Part shown: positions 1-9,271 of the stretch, piece after piece
How the letters are laid out: every line of letters starts with the position of its first letter
Numbering within the stretch: the first letter of the stretch is position 1
Origin: Methanohalophilus portucalensis
GTDB taxonomy: Archaea; Halobacteriota; Methanosarcinia; Methanosarcinales; Methanosarcinaceae
Direction of reading: 5' to 3'
DNA length: 64,000 nucleotides
Assembly: GCF_002761295.1 (NCBI RefSeq)
Contig: NZ_CP017881.1
Coordinates: 681,087 to 745,086 of the forward strand
Notes under the pieces: generated by a model
Told to the model about the DNA's origin: nothing
Database searches by the model: none
Seen by the model: the letters and a program-made list of their open reading frames with translations, nothing else
Made by a program: the position numbers and the translations under genes

Positions 1-1
1 T

Positions 2-811
2 ATGGTGATAAAGGTTGGAGGGCACGCAATGGTAGATCCCGAAATAATGAGTGCAATTGTTGAGGACATTGTGCTTCTCAGATTCGTGGGAATACATCCG
101 GTCATCGTACATGGCGGCGGACCTGAAATTACTGAAAAAATGGAGCAGATGGGCAAGAAACCCGAATTTGTAGGCGGCTTGCGTATTACCGATGACGAGA
201 CTGTGGAAATTGCCCGTATGGTACTTGTAGGCAGCATCAATACGAAAATTGTGTCCCTGATTGGTCAGCACGGTGCCAAAGGTGTGGGTCTTTCCGGTAA
301 AGACGGCAAAATGATAATGGCACGCAAAAAACCTGCCCAGAAGATCATGATAAAGGATATTGAGCACAGTGTGGACCTGGGATGGGTTGGAGAGACCGAG
401 ATAATCAATCCGGAATTGATCCATATAGTTACAGAACAGGGCTACATACCTGTGATCTCCCCGATTGCTGTGGATAATGAGGGCAATGCCCTGAATATTA
501 ATGCAGATACGGTTGCCGGAGATATTGCCAAATCCCTGCAGGCCAAGAAACTCATTCTAATGACTGATGTGGCAGGACTTATGAGGGATCCTTCAGACAC
601 TACTACAAGGATTTCACGGGTACTTGCACCCCAGGTCGATGATATGATTGATGAGGGAATTATTGGTGGCGGTATGATCCCCAAAATGCGCAGTGCATCC
701 ACAAGTGTGGAAAACGGTGTAGAAAGGGTGCATATAATAAATGGAAGTGTGCCCCATTCCATCCTTCTGGAACTGTTTACAGATGGCGGGATAGGCACTA
801 TGGTATTTTAA
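2..811 (+). CDS. argB: Acetylglutamate kinase (5' end missing)
   Basis: Phosphorylates N-acetyl-L-glutamate with ATP, the second step of arginine biosynthesis, in the cytoplasm. The amino acid kinase fold is clear: VIKVGGHA near the visible N-terminus (nucleotide-binding Lys-Gly-Gly), VHGGGPEIT, the NINADTVAGDIA substrate/nucleotide motif, and GGGMIPKM near the C-terminus. The 269 visible residues lack roughly 20-25 that family members carry before the KVGG strand, and the reading frame is open to the window edge, so the true start lies upstream; the ATG at position 2 is probably internal. It converges on the RaSEA gene with only 4 bp between the stop codons. Confidence 0.93.
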   Translation: MVIKVGGHAMVDPEIMSAIVEDIVLLRFVGIHPVIVHGGGPEITEKMEQMGKKPEFVGGLRITDDETVEIARMVLVGSINTKIVSLIGQHGAKGVGLSGKDGKMIMARKKPAQKIMIKDIEHSVDLGWVGETEIINPELIHIVTEQGYIPVISPIAVDNEGNALNINADTVAGDIAKSLQAKKLILMTDVAGLMRDPSDTTTRISRVLAPQVDDMIDEGIIGGGMIPKMRSASTSVENGVERVHIINGSVPHSILLELFTDGGIGTMVF

Positions 812-815
812 GTTT

Positions 816-1856
816 TCAGGATTTGATGGGGCAGCCAAAGGTTAACCCGTCAAGTTCCAGTACTTTTTCCCATTCTTCCTTGCAATCACAGTTGAGGTTT
901 TTCAGTATCGCGATATTTTGTGTAAGGGAATAATCCCTGATCGCATCGGCAACCATGTGGCTGCATTCCCTGCAGTTATGAGGTCCACGTTTTGAACCGG
1001 CTCCTACGGGATCGGATGTGATCACGAGTTCGGGGTATTTCTTTTTGGACTCGATGAGTATCTGGACAATACTCCATAGCCAGGGCGGTCTGTATTGGTT
1101 TCTTTCCCATAGGCGTTCCACAAAAGTTCCTCTCTGGACATTACACAGGTTTATGGAGACTGTGTCAACCAGATCGGCAATATCATCTACCGTATCTATA
1201 ATGTCCTCCATTCCTTCGGTTTCTGATAAAAAGGGTGGTTTGAGAAGCAGGTATGCTTTGACAGTAACATCTTTCTCGTGAGCAAGGTGTGCAGCACGGG
1301 AAAAACCTGCATAGGTAAAACCCTTGTTTATGGAACGTTTGCGTATTACATCACTGCTTGTCTCAAGACCAATAGCTATTTCAAAACCGGTGTTTTTGAG
1401 CACTTCTGTGCAGGAAGTAAGGGTATCTTCTGTTACAAATTCAGGCCGGGTTTCCACAAGTACTTTCTTAATCCTTTCGTCTGCTTCCATTTTATTCAGC
1501 AGGGTTTCTCTGACTTGTGCATCAATTTCCTTTTCATCCAGGAAACTGCCGGATGTGAATATTTTGACTATGAATTCCTGCAATCCGGAAGAACGCTCAA
1601 GTGCTTTTTCGTACTGCTGCAAGAGATCTTCAGCTGATGGAGGTGTGGAGGCTCTGTCATAAACAAAACCACACATGGTACACCCTCCTTTTATCCCCCA
1701 CCAGCATCCACTGGTCTTGAAAATAAGGGTAAGGGTATCTGTTACTTCTCCTTGAAGAAGGTCTCTGCCTGTCCAGACAGCAGCAGGCTCATTGTTTGGA
1801 GCCTTTTTAATGCGTTGCTGCTGTCTAATTTCCAGTATTCTATCATTAAGATTCAT
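816..1856 (-). CDS. Archaeosine synthase radical SAM subunit RaSEA
   Basis: Radical SAM enzyme of the archaeosine-tRNA pathway; with ArcS it converts the lysine-modified base of tRNA G15 to archaeosine. The protein is 346 residues. A cysteine cluster C51-x7-C59-x2-C62 matches the unusual radical SAM spacing of this family (TIGR01210/COG1244) rather than the common Cx3Cx2C. More cysteines sit near the C-terminus (HNCREC and NCDC), possibly binding a second metal. The start ATG overlaps the stop of the upstream GMP synthase subunit (ATGA), so the two are translationally coupled. The family assignment is from motif and length; partner gene arcS is not in the window. Confidence 0.82.
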   Translation of the reverse strand: MNLNDRILEIRQQQRIKKAPNNEPAAVWTGRDLLQGEVTDTLTLIFKTSGCWWGIKGGCTMCGFVYDRASTPPSAEDLLQQYEKALERSSGLQEFIVKIFTSGSFLDEKEIDAQVRETLLNKMEADERIKKVLVETRPEFVTEDTLTSCTEVLKNTGFEIAIGLETSSDVIRKRSINKGFTYAGFSRAAHLAHEKDVTVKAYLLLKPPFLSETEGMEDIIDTVDDIADLVDTVSINLCNVQRGTFVERLWERNQYRPPWLWSIVQILIESKKKYPELVITSDPVGAGSKRGPHNCRECSHMVADAIRDYSLTQNIAILKNLNCDCKEEWEKVLELDGLTFGCPIKS

Positions 1857-2767
1857 TCGAACTCGATTGTAGCAGGTGGTTTTGGTGTTATGTCATAGAC
1901 AACTCTTGCTGCAGTGGGGATTTCCCCGGTTATGCGTGAGCTGATTTTCCTGAGGGTCTCCCAGGGCAATTCCAGGGCCTCTGCGGTCATACCATCTCTT
2001 GAACCTACTGCGCGCACGGCAACGATCCAACCATGTACCCTGAGGTCGCCTTTCACGCCGGTCCCTTTGCCCAGAACTGCCGCGAATGTTTGCCAGGGGC
2101 AGAACTGTTCAAGCAGTTCTTCTTCCACAATAGCATTTGCTTCTCTTACGACATCGACCTTTTCTCTTGTAACTTCCCCTATTATCCTTACTGAAAGACC
2201 GGGTCCCGGGAAAGGCATTCTTTCACATATCTCTTCTGGCAGGTCGAGTGCATGGGCTACTACCCTTACCTCATCCTTGTAGAGGTCATCAATGGGTTCT
2301 ATAATATGTTTGAAATTGATATGTTCGGGCAGGCCGCCTACGTTGTGATGAGACTTGATACCACCATCGGATTCAATTTTATCCGGGTATATGGTTCCCT
2401 GGATCAGGCATTCTGCCTCAATATCTAGTGCTTCTTCTTCAAACACACGAATAAAAGTCTCACCGACAGCTTTTCTTTTTTCTTCAGGGTCCTTGATTCC
2501 CACCAGGCTGTCAAGGAAACGATCCTTTGCATCGATGATTTGGAGATTCATATCACCGAATATTTCCTTTATTCGTTCGGTTTCACCTTTTCTCATAAGA
2601 CCCGTGTCTATATAGATCGGTATCAGATTATCACCAATTGCACGGTGTGCAAGGACTGCACATACGGAACTGTCAACACCTCCCGAGAGGGCGATGATGG
2701 TTTTGCCCTGCGCTTTGGCTTTTATTTTCTCGATTGCTTTTGGAATGAATTTTTCGGTTTTTACCAT
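1853..2767 (-). CDS. guaAB: GMP synthase, ATP pyrophosphatase subunit (GuaA subunit B)
   Basis: Catalyses amination of XMP to GMP using ammonia delivered by a separate glutaminase subunit; archaeal GMP synthases are split in two. The PP-loop SGGVDS lies at about residues 28-33, followed by [10 protein letters not shown], and the C-terminal dimerisation part ends in PPATIEFE, typical of the family. I place the start at 2767, giving 304 residues, because a GGAG ribosome site lies 8-9 nt upstream; a start 15 nt earlier (2782) would bury that site in the coding region. The glutaminase subunit is not in the window. First gene of a two-gene unit with RaSEA. Confidence 0.92.
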   Translation of the reverse strand: MVKTEKFIPKAIEKIKAKAQGKTIIALSGGVDSSVCAVLAHRAIGDNLIPIYIDTGLMRKGETERIKEIFGDMNLQIIDAKDRFLDSLVGIKDPEEKRKAVGETFIRVFEEEALDIEAECLIQGTIYPDKIESDGGIKSHHNVGGLPEHINFKHIIEPIDDLYKDEVRVVAHALDLPEEICERMPFPGPGLSVRIIGEVTREKVDVVREANAIVEEELLEQFCPWQTFAAVLGKGTGVKGDLRVHGWIVAVRAVGSRDGMTAEALELPWETLRKISSRITGEIPTAARVVYDITPKPPATIEFE

Positions 2768-2943
2768 GAAAGGAAACTCCATATGGTTTATGATGATTTG
2801 TGCTTACTAGGGATTTGTATGACTTAATCGTACCGATGCAATTTTTAATTTATATAGATATGTTTTCCGGTCGGTAACTTTTAACATAATACTTTCAATC
2901 CACTATTTACAGCTTTATATGCATTCAGTGCCATCTATGTAGC

Positions 2944-4743
2944 ATGCGGCAAACCCTCTATGACTATTTCGGTTATAAAAAATTTCGACCCCTTCAGGAA
3001 AATATTATTCAGGATGTGCTGGATAAAAAAGATGTATTTGTATTGATGCCAACCGGGGGTGGGAAATCTTTGTGTTACCAGTTGCCTTCCCTGCTTATGG
3101 AGGGCGTTACTGTCGTTGTGTCCCCTTTGATATCCCTTATGAAAGATCAGGTTGACAGGTTGCTTTCACGTGGCATTGCCGCTGCCTATATGAACAGTAC
3201 ACTTGACAATTCCGAAATGAACCATGTTAAGGATTCTCTGATTAGGGGGCAACTCGATCTTCTCTATGTGGCCCCCGAAAGACTGGCTATGCCGTCTACT
3301 CTTAAATTGCTTGCAAAAGCAAATGTTAACCTTTTTGCCGTTGATGAAGCACATTGTATATCTCAGTGGGGGCATGATTTCAGACCTGAATACAGGAAAT
3401 TAGGTGCCCTGCGCTCCGGTTTTCCAGATATTCCTCTAATAGCACTTACAGCTACTGCTACCCCTGCAGTTGCCCGTGATATAGCAAAACAACTCAATAT
3501 GGTCAGGTCTGAGAAGTATGTAGCAAGTTTTAATCGGACCAACCTCTATTATGAGGTTAAATCCGGTGAGAATGCAGATCAACAAATCATATCTTACCTG
3601 CGCTCTCATCCTGAATCATGTGGAATTATTTATTGCCAGACACGAAAATCCGTAGAAGTACTTGCTGGCAGACTGAAAAAATTAGGAGTCAATGCTGCAT
3701 TCTATCATGCCGGTATGTCAGATGAACTGAGGCACCGTGCTCAGGAAAAGTTCCTGAATGGAACTATAAGGGTAGTTGTGGCAACAGTTGCATTTGGGAT
3801 GGGGATTGATAAGTCCAATGTACGTTTTGTTATTCATTATGATCTGCCAGCGGACCTGGAAAGTTACTATCAGCAAACCGGCAGGGGTGGCAGGGATGGT
3901 CAACCATGTGATTGTATCCTTTTTTTCAAGAGAGGGGATTGGTATAAACAGCAATACTTCATTGAACAGATGTCTTCTAAAAAAGAACGAGAAATTGCCC
4001 TTTCCAAGTTACGCCTCATGATGGATTACTGTGAAACAGTCACCTGTCGAAGGAAAATCTTACTCGAATACTTCGGAGAGTCCACCGAAAAAGATTGTGG
4101 TCATTGTGACGTTTGTATTAACCCGCCACAACAGGTGGATGTTACAGAGGATGCATTAATTATTTTTAAGTGCATAAAGGAGTTGAACCAGAAATTCGGG
4201 GCAACACATGTTGCATCGGTAGTTGCAGGTTCAAAGGCTAAAAAAATTGTGTCATGTGGTCACCATCGACTCCATTGTCATGGTAATGGTTCCCACAATC
4301 CGCAAGATTACTGGAAAGACCTTTCTCATCGGCTTTCCTCCCTGGGATTTCTGGAAGTGAAAGGCGGAAGATATCCGGTCTTAAAGTTAAATAAGAAAAG
4401 CCGTGCAGCTCTCAATGATGGTGCTAACGTAATTATACCTCAATTATCTGCTGCAAAAAATTCAAAGAACAAATCATCCGGGCAAAGCAAGGTTTCTTCG
4501 AAGTCATCTCCTGTTGATTGTGAATATTCGAAGTTATTTGAAAAATTGCGCAGACTCCGGTTGCAATTTGCAAAAAGGGATAATGTGCCACCCTACATTG
4601 TATTTGCGGATACCAGTTTGAAGCAGATGGCCTCCAGCAAACCCCAAACTGCAAACCAGATGCTCACCATAACAGGAGTCGGGAAATGTAAAATGGAAAA
4701 ATATGGTGACGCATTTTTGTCAGAGATCAAAAGTTTTTGTTGA
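2944..4743 (+). CDS. recQ: RecQ family ATP-dependent DNA helicase
   Basis: 3'-5' superfamily 2 DNA helicase for recombination and fork repair. The 599 residues show, in order, the Walker A motif TGGGKS near residues 37-42, DEAHCISQWGHDFRPEY (RecQ signature), TATATP, the helicase C half with QQTGRGGRDG, a RecQ-type zinc site (CRRKILLEYFG...CGHCDVC), a winged-helix region, and a C-terminal HRDC-like segment (about 520-599, GVGKCKMEKYGDAF). This is the bacterial-style RecQ layout, which occurs in Methanosarcinaceae and suggests an old transfer. A TATA-like box (about 2911-2920) lies some 25-30 bp before the ATG and no ribosome site is visible, so the mRNA is probably leaderless. Confidence 0.93.
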   Translation: MRQTLYDYFGYKKFRPLQENIIQDVLDKKDVFVLMPTGGGKSLCYQLPSLLMEGVTVVVSPLISLMKDQVDRLLSRGIAAAYMNSTLDNSEMNHVKDSLIRGQLDLLYVAPERLAMPSTLKLLAKANVNLFAVDEAHCISQWGHDFRPEYRKLGALRSGFPDIPLIALTATATPAVARDIAKQLNMVRSEKYVASFNRTNLYYEVKSGENADQQIISYLRSHPESCGIIYCQTRKSVEVLAGRLKKLGVNAAFYHAGMSDELRHRAQEKFLNGTIRVVVATVAFGMGIDKSNVRFVIHYDLPADLESYYQQTGRGGRDGQPCDCILFFKRGDWYKQQYFIEQMSSKKEREIALSKLRLMMDYCETVTCRRKILLEYFGESTEKDCGHCDVCINPPQQVDVTEDALIIFKCIKELNQKFGATHVASVVAGSKAKKIVSCGHHRLHCHGNGSHNPQDYWKDLSHRLSSLGFLEVKGGRYPVLKLNKKSRAALNDGANVIIPQLSAAKNSKNKSSGQSKVSSKSSPVDCEYSKLFEKLRRLRLQFAKRDNVPPYIVFADTSLKQMASSKPQTANQMLTITGVGKCKMEKYGDAFLSEIKSFC

Positions 4744-4754
4744 ATATTTGTTTT

Positions 4755-5522
4755 TCAGGCCATGAAGTATAAAGTGAGTTTAAAGATCAGGTCACCGTAA
4801 AATACAGCTGCTAAAAAACCAGCGGTTATCGGGACTATAAAAGGCAAACCCGGGGTAACCCACACCATACTGTCGATAATTCCCTTCTTTGAGTAGGCCC
4901 TGAGTTCTTCAAGAGTTTCCGTGTCAATCTCTTTACCGCTTCTCCTGAAATAGGTTTGAAGTTTACCATTTTCATCTTTTTCGTACTGCTGCATGAGTTT
5001 TACATGCCTGTTTTCAAGTTTTCCGATCGGTGCCCTGTAGCCTATAAACATAAAATAGGGTTTTCTGAGGGTAGTTTTAACGTCAGGCTGGCTCAGGTTA
5101 TAGATAAAAAGCCCCAGGGGCACGATTATTGTCAGGAGTATTGAATTACCAAATACTGTAAAAGTAAAAAAGTTCATGATCGGAACGCCTTCTACCGGGA
5201 AATAGGTTCCTCCCATAGTAAATGCCGGATAGAAAGGAAACACAATGGACATTACCATCAACAATTTGGCGTCTGCACCTCCGAATGCTCCCAGATAGAA
5301 CAGGACGTAGGAAAAAACAAAAATTAGTCCAAAGGAGATGGCCATTTGTATAAGATATGTAACCGGGCTGGATGAAGTTGCAAGCTCATAAATTATAAAT
5401 GGGGAAAAGGCTGCCAGCATAATTACCCATACCCTGTTGCCTACCCTGCGCTCCTTTATGTCCCTATAGGAGGCATAGGAGAGAAATGCCAGGCATAGAA
5501 GTATCTTGGCAATAACTATCAT
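4755..5522 (-). CDS. Prepilin/prearchaellin peptidase, A24 family (FlaK/PibD type)
   Basis: Membrane aspartyl protease that cleaves class III signal peptides from archaellins and archaeal pilins. The protein is 255 residues with about six hydrophobic segments; the two catalytic aspartates expected for the family are visible in [12 protein letters not shown] and in [11 protein letters not shown]. The start at 5522 is chosen because GGGAGAAG lies just upstream and the ATG overlaps the stop of the hexulose-phosphate synthase gene (ATGA); a GTG start at 5537 is possible but leaves that site inside the gene. Co-transcription with a sugar-phosphate enzyme is unexpected. A possible substrate, the archaellin at 20886-21569, is in the same window. 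Confidence 0.85.
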   Translation of the reverse strand: MIVIAKILLCLAFLSYASYRDIKERRVGNRVWVIMLAAFSPFIIYELATSSSPVTYLIQMAISFGLIFVFSYVLFYLGAFGGADAKLLMVMSIVFPFYPAFTMGGTYFPVEGVPIMNFFTFTVFGNSILLTIIVPLGLFIYNLSQPDVKTTLRKPYFMFIGYRAPIGKLENRHVKLMQQYEKDENGKLQTYFRRSGKEIDTETLEELRAYSKKGIIDSMVWVTPGLPFIVPITAGFLAAVFYGDLIFKLTLYFMA

Positions 5523-6802
5523 TTTTGCTTCTCCCACTTTTTGAGTTTAAGAATTTCAGAAAGTGTCCCTCCCCTACGGATTTCATCAAATAATCTTTCT
5601 TCAGTTTTTTGTACTTCCTTTGCACGTCTTGCAATCTCGTATGCTCTTTCTGCGGGTACTACAACAACTCCGTTATCATCACCTATGATGTAATCGCCGG
5701 GTTTGACCTTTTGCCCTCCACAGTTAATCAGCGCATTAACTTCCCCAAACCCTTTGGGATCACCTGCATTTGGTACATTTGAAGTTGCAAATACCGGAAG
5801 TCCGATTTTGCGTATCTCTTCTATATCTCTTACCGCTCCATCGACCACAATGCCTGCGATACCACGGTTCAGGCTGCTCTGTGTTGCCAGTCCGCCCCAG
5901 GGTGCGATATGAGAACTTCCGTTATAAATTACTATTACATTACCTTCCTTTGCTTCATCTATCGCTTCCACTGTTTTGGCCCAATCGCCCTCGAATGTCT
6001 GCACCGTTACAGCCGGTCCTACCATTTTGGTATCATTTAGCATTGGTTTGATGTTTTTCATGGCACCCTGTCGGTGCATGGCATCTGAAATATTAGGAGT
6101 GGAAATTTCCATGAACAACTTGCGTATTTCTTCGTCCATATCGAGTTTTTTTGCCTGATTTAATTGTGGATTATCTACACTACGGCGAATCTTTTTGGAA
6201 GCTTCTGTTACATTATCCGAGCGAATTATATTACCGCCCACAATGACAATATCAGCACCTGCTTCTACAGACCGGGCTGCAGTTTGCTCATCCAGTCCAC
6301 CTGCTACAGCAATATTAGCCCTGATTTTGGAGGCAATCTCAAGCACAAGATCTACCGGTGTTTTTCCGGTCATCTGCTGGTCTATTCCCATATGGATATT
6401 GATGATGTCCACACCTATCCTGTCCATTTCTTGGGCCCTCTGAACAGGTTTTGGGGTGCTAATTAGATCTGCCATGAGCCGAACTCCATATTTTCGTGCG
6501 GCCAGGAGTGCATCTTTTATCGTTGAGTCATCGGCGGTTGCCATAACCATAACAATATCTGCACCGGCTTTTGCAGCCATTTCAACTTCAAGGCTTCCGG
6601 TATCTGCAATTTTCATATCTGCCACGATGGTGTGTCCGGGAAAGCTTTTCCTGAGAGTACGAATAGCATCCATGCCCTCACTTTTTATAAGGGGAGTTCC
6701 GATTTCTATCCAGTCGATATCTCCCTTGACTGCTTCCTTAGCAATCTGCACAGCTCTATCTATCTCCAGTATATCAAGAGCAAGCTGGATTATAGTTTTA
6801 AT
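5519..6802 (-). CDS. Hexulose-6-phosphate synthase / RraA-like fusion protein, probable ATT start
   Basis: The N-terminal half belongs to the orotidine-phosphate decarboxylase superfamily and should interconvert D-arabino-3-hexulose 6-phosphate with ribulose 5-phosphate plus formaldehyde, the archaeal route to pentoses. The DMKIADTG motif marks the active site and [10 protein letters not shown] is also family-like. The C-terminal half (about residue 220 on) resembles RraA/HMG aldolase ([10 protein letters not shown] near the end). The first possible standard start, GTG at 6751, would remove strand beta-1. In-frame codons upstream encode [11 protein letters not shown], which carries the expected first catalytic Asp; before them stands a strong AGGTGAT ribosome site followed by ATT (6800-6802) and no ATG/GTG/TTG. 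I therefore propose an ATT start, 427 residues. Confidence 0.85.
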   Translation of the reverse strand: MKTIIQLALDILEIDRAVQIAKEAVKGDIDWIEIGTPLIKSEGMDAIRTLRKSFPGHTIVADMKIADTGSLEVEMAAKAGADIVMVMATADDSTIKDALLAARKYGVRLMADLISTPKPVQRAQEMDRIGVDIINIHMGIDQQMTGKTPVDLVLEIASKIRANIAVAGGLDEQTAARSVEAGADIVIVGGNIIRSDNVTEASKKIRRSVDNPQLNQAKKLDMDEEIRKLFMEISTPNISDAMHRQGAMKNIKPMLNDTKMVGPAVTVQTFEGDWAKTVEAIDEAKEGNVIVIYNGSSHIAPWGGLATQSSLNRGIAGIVVDGAVRDIEEIRKIGLPVFATSNVPNAGDPKGFGEVNALINCGGQKVKPGDYIIGDDNGVVVVPAERAYEIARRAKEVQKTEERLFDEIRRGGTLSEILKLKKWEKQK

Positions 6803-6976
6803 AGGATCACCTTGTTAACTTTTATTTGGAATTATTGATAATGATTTCTTCAGGCTGGAGAATAGAAGTGAATCACTATAAAGTTTTCCAGATTAGTCTT
6901 TGATGCTTCCCTGGGGCTTATATCATTAGGTCTGCGGAAAGAGTCAATTAGAAAAGAACATGATAATTGGCAATAA

Positions 6977-7007
6977 GTTTATACGCTATCCGCAAATAAT
7001 CGGATAG
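6977..7007 (+). promoter_or_regulatory. pyrBI promoter with inverted repeat over the start-site region
   Basis: A TATA-like box (GTTTATAC, 6977-6984) is followed directly by an inverted repeat, CTATCCG at 6986-6992 and CGGATAG at 7001-7007, separated by 8 nt. The expected transcription start, about 25 nt from the box, falls in the right arm. Such placement suits a repressor operator, or the arm could form a small hairpin at the 5' end of the RNA. The rest of the 280-bp gap between the divergent hexulose-phosphate synthase gene and pyrB shows nothing else that I recognise. Confidence 0.5.
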
Positions 7008-7081
7008 GAATAAAAAACGCCTGCGGTTGATTACTATGAAAATAATCTCTAAAGATTTAATCTGCAAGGAGCTGTATTTTG

Positions 7082-8008
7082 ATGTCATTTGAGCATATGC
7101 ATATCATTTCTATGAAAGAATTCACACGTGATATGATTGACCATGTTCTGGAGGTCGCCGAAGAAATGGAACCAATTGCCAGGTCTAAGTCAAGTTCCGA
7201 CCTCTTAAAAGGCAAAGTGCTTGGTGTTCTGTTTTTTGAGCCCAGTACCCGTACAAGGATGTCTTTTGAGGCCGCCATGATGCGACTTGGGGGGGAAGTG
7301 TTAAGTCTCGGCTCGGTTGATGCAAGTTCTGTTGCAAAGGGTGAAACCCTTGCTGATACCATAAGGGTTGTAGCCGGTTACAGTAATGCCATTGTCCTTC
7401 GTCATCCTATGGAAGGTGCTGCACGACTGGCTTCTGAGTTTTCTGCAGTTCCCATACTCAATGCAGGCGATGGTGCTGGTCATCATCCCACACAGACGTT
7501 TCTCGATCTTTATACCATCAAGCGTGAAAGCCATCTTGAAGGCTTAAAAGTAGCTCTTGCAGGAGATCTCAAATATGGCAGAACTGTACATTCGCTTTGT
7601 TATGCCCTTTCTCTTTATGGTGCCCAGATAACCCTTGTGTCCCCACCTGAACTTTCAATGCCTTCAGAGATTATCGAGGATCTGAAAAAGAAAAATATCA
7701 AGGTGATAGAGGAGAGTTCCATTGAAGATGCCATACAGGATGTGGAGGTGCTTTATATGACACGGATACAGAAAGAACGTTTTCCTGATCCGGCAGAATA
7801 TCAGAAAGTCGCTAATCGCCTCCAGATTACGCCTGAAGTATTGAAAAATGCGAAGAAAAATCTACGGATAATGCATCCTCTCCCCCGAACAAACGAAATC
7901 ACCCCTCAAGTTGATGAAACGCCCCATGCTTCCTACTTCGACCAATCTTTTTATGGTGTTCCAATAAGAATGGCTTTGCTTTGTCTTGTTATGGGGGTGT
8001 TTGAATGA
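7082..8008 (+). CDS. pyrB: Aspartate carbamoyltransferase catalytic chain
   Basis: Condenses carbamoyl phosphate with aspartate, the committed step of pyrimidine synthesis. The 308 residues contain the carbamoyl-phosphate loop STRTR (about 55-59), the HPTQTFLDLYTI segment, and the HPLPRTNEI motif near the C-terminus that binds the transition state. GGAG at 7068-7071 is 10 nt before the ATG at 7082; a TTG at 7079 gives one more residue and cannot be excluded. The stop overlaps the start of pyrI (ATGA), so the catalytic and regulatory chains are coupled as in other archaea. Confidence 0.96.
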   Translation: MSFEHMHIISMKEFTRDMIDHVLEVAEEMEPIARSKSSSDLLKGKVLGVLFFEPSTRTRMSFEAAMMRLGGEVLSLGSVDASSVAKGETLADTIRVVAGYSNAIVLRHPMEGAARLASEFSAVPILNAGDGAGHHPTQTFLDLYTIKRESHLEGLKVALAGDLKYGRTVHSLCYALSLYGAQITLVSPPELSMPSEIIEDLKKKNIKVIEESSIEDAIQDVEVLYMTRIQKERFPDPAEYQKVANRLQITPEVLKNAKKNLRIMHPLPRTNEITPQVDETPHASYFDQSFYGVPIRMALLCLVMGVFE

Positions 8009-8478
8009 GTGAGATCGTGAAAAAAGAAATTCGTGTACAACCCATATGTTCAGGCACAGTAATTGACCATATTACAGCCGGTCAGGCTCTCAACGTTCTC
8101 AAGATTCTGGGTATAACCGGCACTTCCTGGGGAATTGTCAGTATCCTGATTAATGCCCCCAGTTCATATGGAAAGAAGGATGTGGTCAAGATAGAAGGGC
8201 GTGAACTCGTGAGTAGTGAGGTGGATAAAATATCTCTCATTTCTCCTGGTGCTACTATCAATATAATCCGGGATTATGATGTGCAGGAAAAGAATCAGGT
8301 AGGTATACCCTCGCATGTAGAAGGTGTTGTAAAATGTATCAATCCAAATTGCATTTCCAACAGTAATGAACCCATAGAATCTAAATTTGATGTGGATGCG
8401 GGGGAAGGTAAAATCGAATTACGTTGTGGCTATTGTGAAAGGGTGATCTGTGAAAATATTGCAGATCATCTCCTTTAA
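8005..8478 (+). CDS. pyrI: Aspartate carbamoyltransferase regulatory chain
   Basis: Regulatory subunit that binds CTP/ATP and assembles with PyrB into the allosteric holoenzyme. The 157 residues show the allosteric domain (VQPICSGTVIDHITAG) followed by a four-cysteine zinc domain, C111, C116, C141 and C144, which forms the interface with PyrB. The start overlaps the pyrB stop by 4 bp. The stop lies 1 bp from the convergent dapB stop. Confidence 0.96.
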   Translation: MSEIVKKEIRVQPICSGTVIDHITAGQALNVLKILGITGTSWGIVSILINAPSSYGKKDVVKIEGRELVSSEVDKISLISPGATINIIRDYDVQEKNQVGIPSHVEGVVKCINPNCISNSNEPIESKFDVDAGEGKIELRCGYCERVICENIADHLL

Positions 8479-8479
8479 T

Positions 8480-9271
8480 TTATAGTCCCAGAATATCTTC
8501 CATGGAATAAATGCCGGATTTTTTATCTTTTAACCAAATTGCGGCTTTTACAGCACCTGCGGCGAATGCATCGCGAGAATGCGCCTGGTGTTTTATTTCA
8601 ATCCTTTCACCTTCTCCGGCAAAAAGGATCGTGTGGTCACCGGCAATATCTCCTCCACGGATTGCATGAATACCTATCTCTTTTTTACGAGGTGCGTTGC
8701 CCTGGCGGCCAAAGATGTACTCTTCACGCCCAACAGCTTTTCCAATAACCTCTGCAGCCCTCATTGCAGTTCCACTGGGTGCATCCTGTTTCCGGTTATG
8801 GTGTGCTTCAATGACTTCAATGTCATAATCGGGAAGATATTTGGCCGCTTCCTCGATAATCTTGAAAAATACATTGACTCCAACTGCATAATTTGGGGCA
8901 ATAACGGCTGATACACCATTTTTAAGGATACTCTCGTCGATTGCTTCTTTTTGTTCTTCGCTAAAACCAGTAGTCCCGATAATAAGGTTTACACCACTTG
9001 CGGCGACTATTGGTGCGTTGGAAGAAGTTGCTGCTGCAATGGTAAAATCAATCAAGACATCGGTTTTACTTTCCTTGAGGACTTCTCCAAGATCTTCTAC
9101 GCTGGCAATAGAAACGCCGAGGCTGCCTGCACCTGCCACATCTCCTGCATCTTCGCCGATCTTATTCAGGTCAAATGCAGAGGACAATTCAATACCTTCG
9201 CTTCTGGCGATGTTCTGTATTATCAGGCCACCCATTTTACCGGATGCTCCGATTACTCCTGCTCGTATCAT
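8480..9271 (-). CDS. dapB: 4-hydroxy-tetrahydrodipicolinate reductase
   Basis: NAD(P)H-dependent reduction in the diaminopimelate/lysine pathway. The N-terminal Rossmann motif GVIGASGKMG and the catalytic region EAHHNRKQDAPSGTA, with the paired histidines and Lys, are both present; 263 residues is normal for the family. The ATG at 9271 overlaps the dapA stop (ATGA), and a GGGTG ribosome-site-like sequence precedes it; the GTG at 9280 is less likely. dapA and dapB form a two-gene operon. Confidence 0.95.
   Translation of the reverse strand: MIRAGVIGASGKMGGLIIQNIARSEGIELSSAFDLNKIGEDAGDVAGAGSLGVSIASVEDLGEVLKESKTDVLIDFTIAAATSSNAPIVAASGVNLIIGTTGFSEEQKEAIDESILKNGVSAVIAPNYAVGVNVFFKIIEEAAKYLPDYDIEVIEAHHNRKQDAPSGTAMRAAEVIGKAVGREEYIFGRQGNAPRKKEIGIHAIRGGDIAGDHTILFAGEGERIEIKHQAHSRDAFAAGAVKAAIWLKDKKSGIYSMEDILGL

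Noticed and set aside
6751-6753. GTG as the start of hexulose-6-phosphate synthase
   Set aside because: It would remove the first barrel strand and catalytic Asp, and has no ribosome site, whereas one stands 50 bases further upstream.
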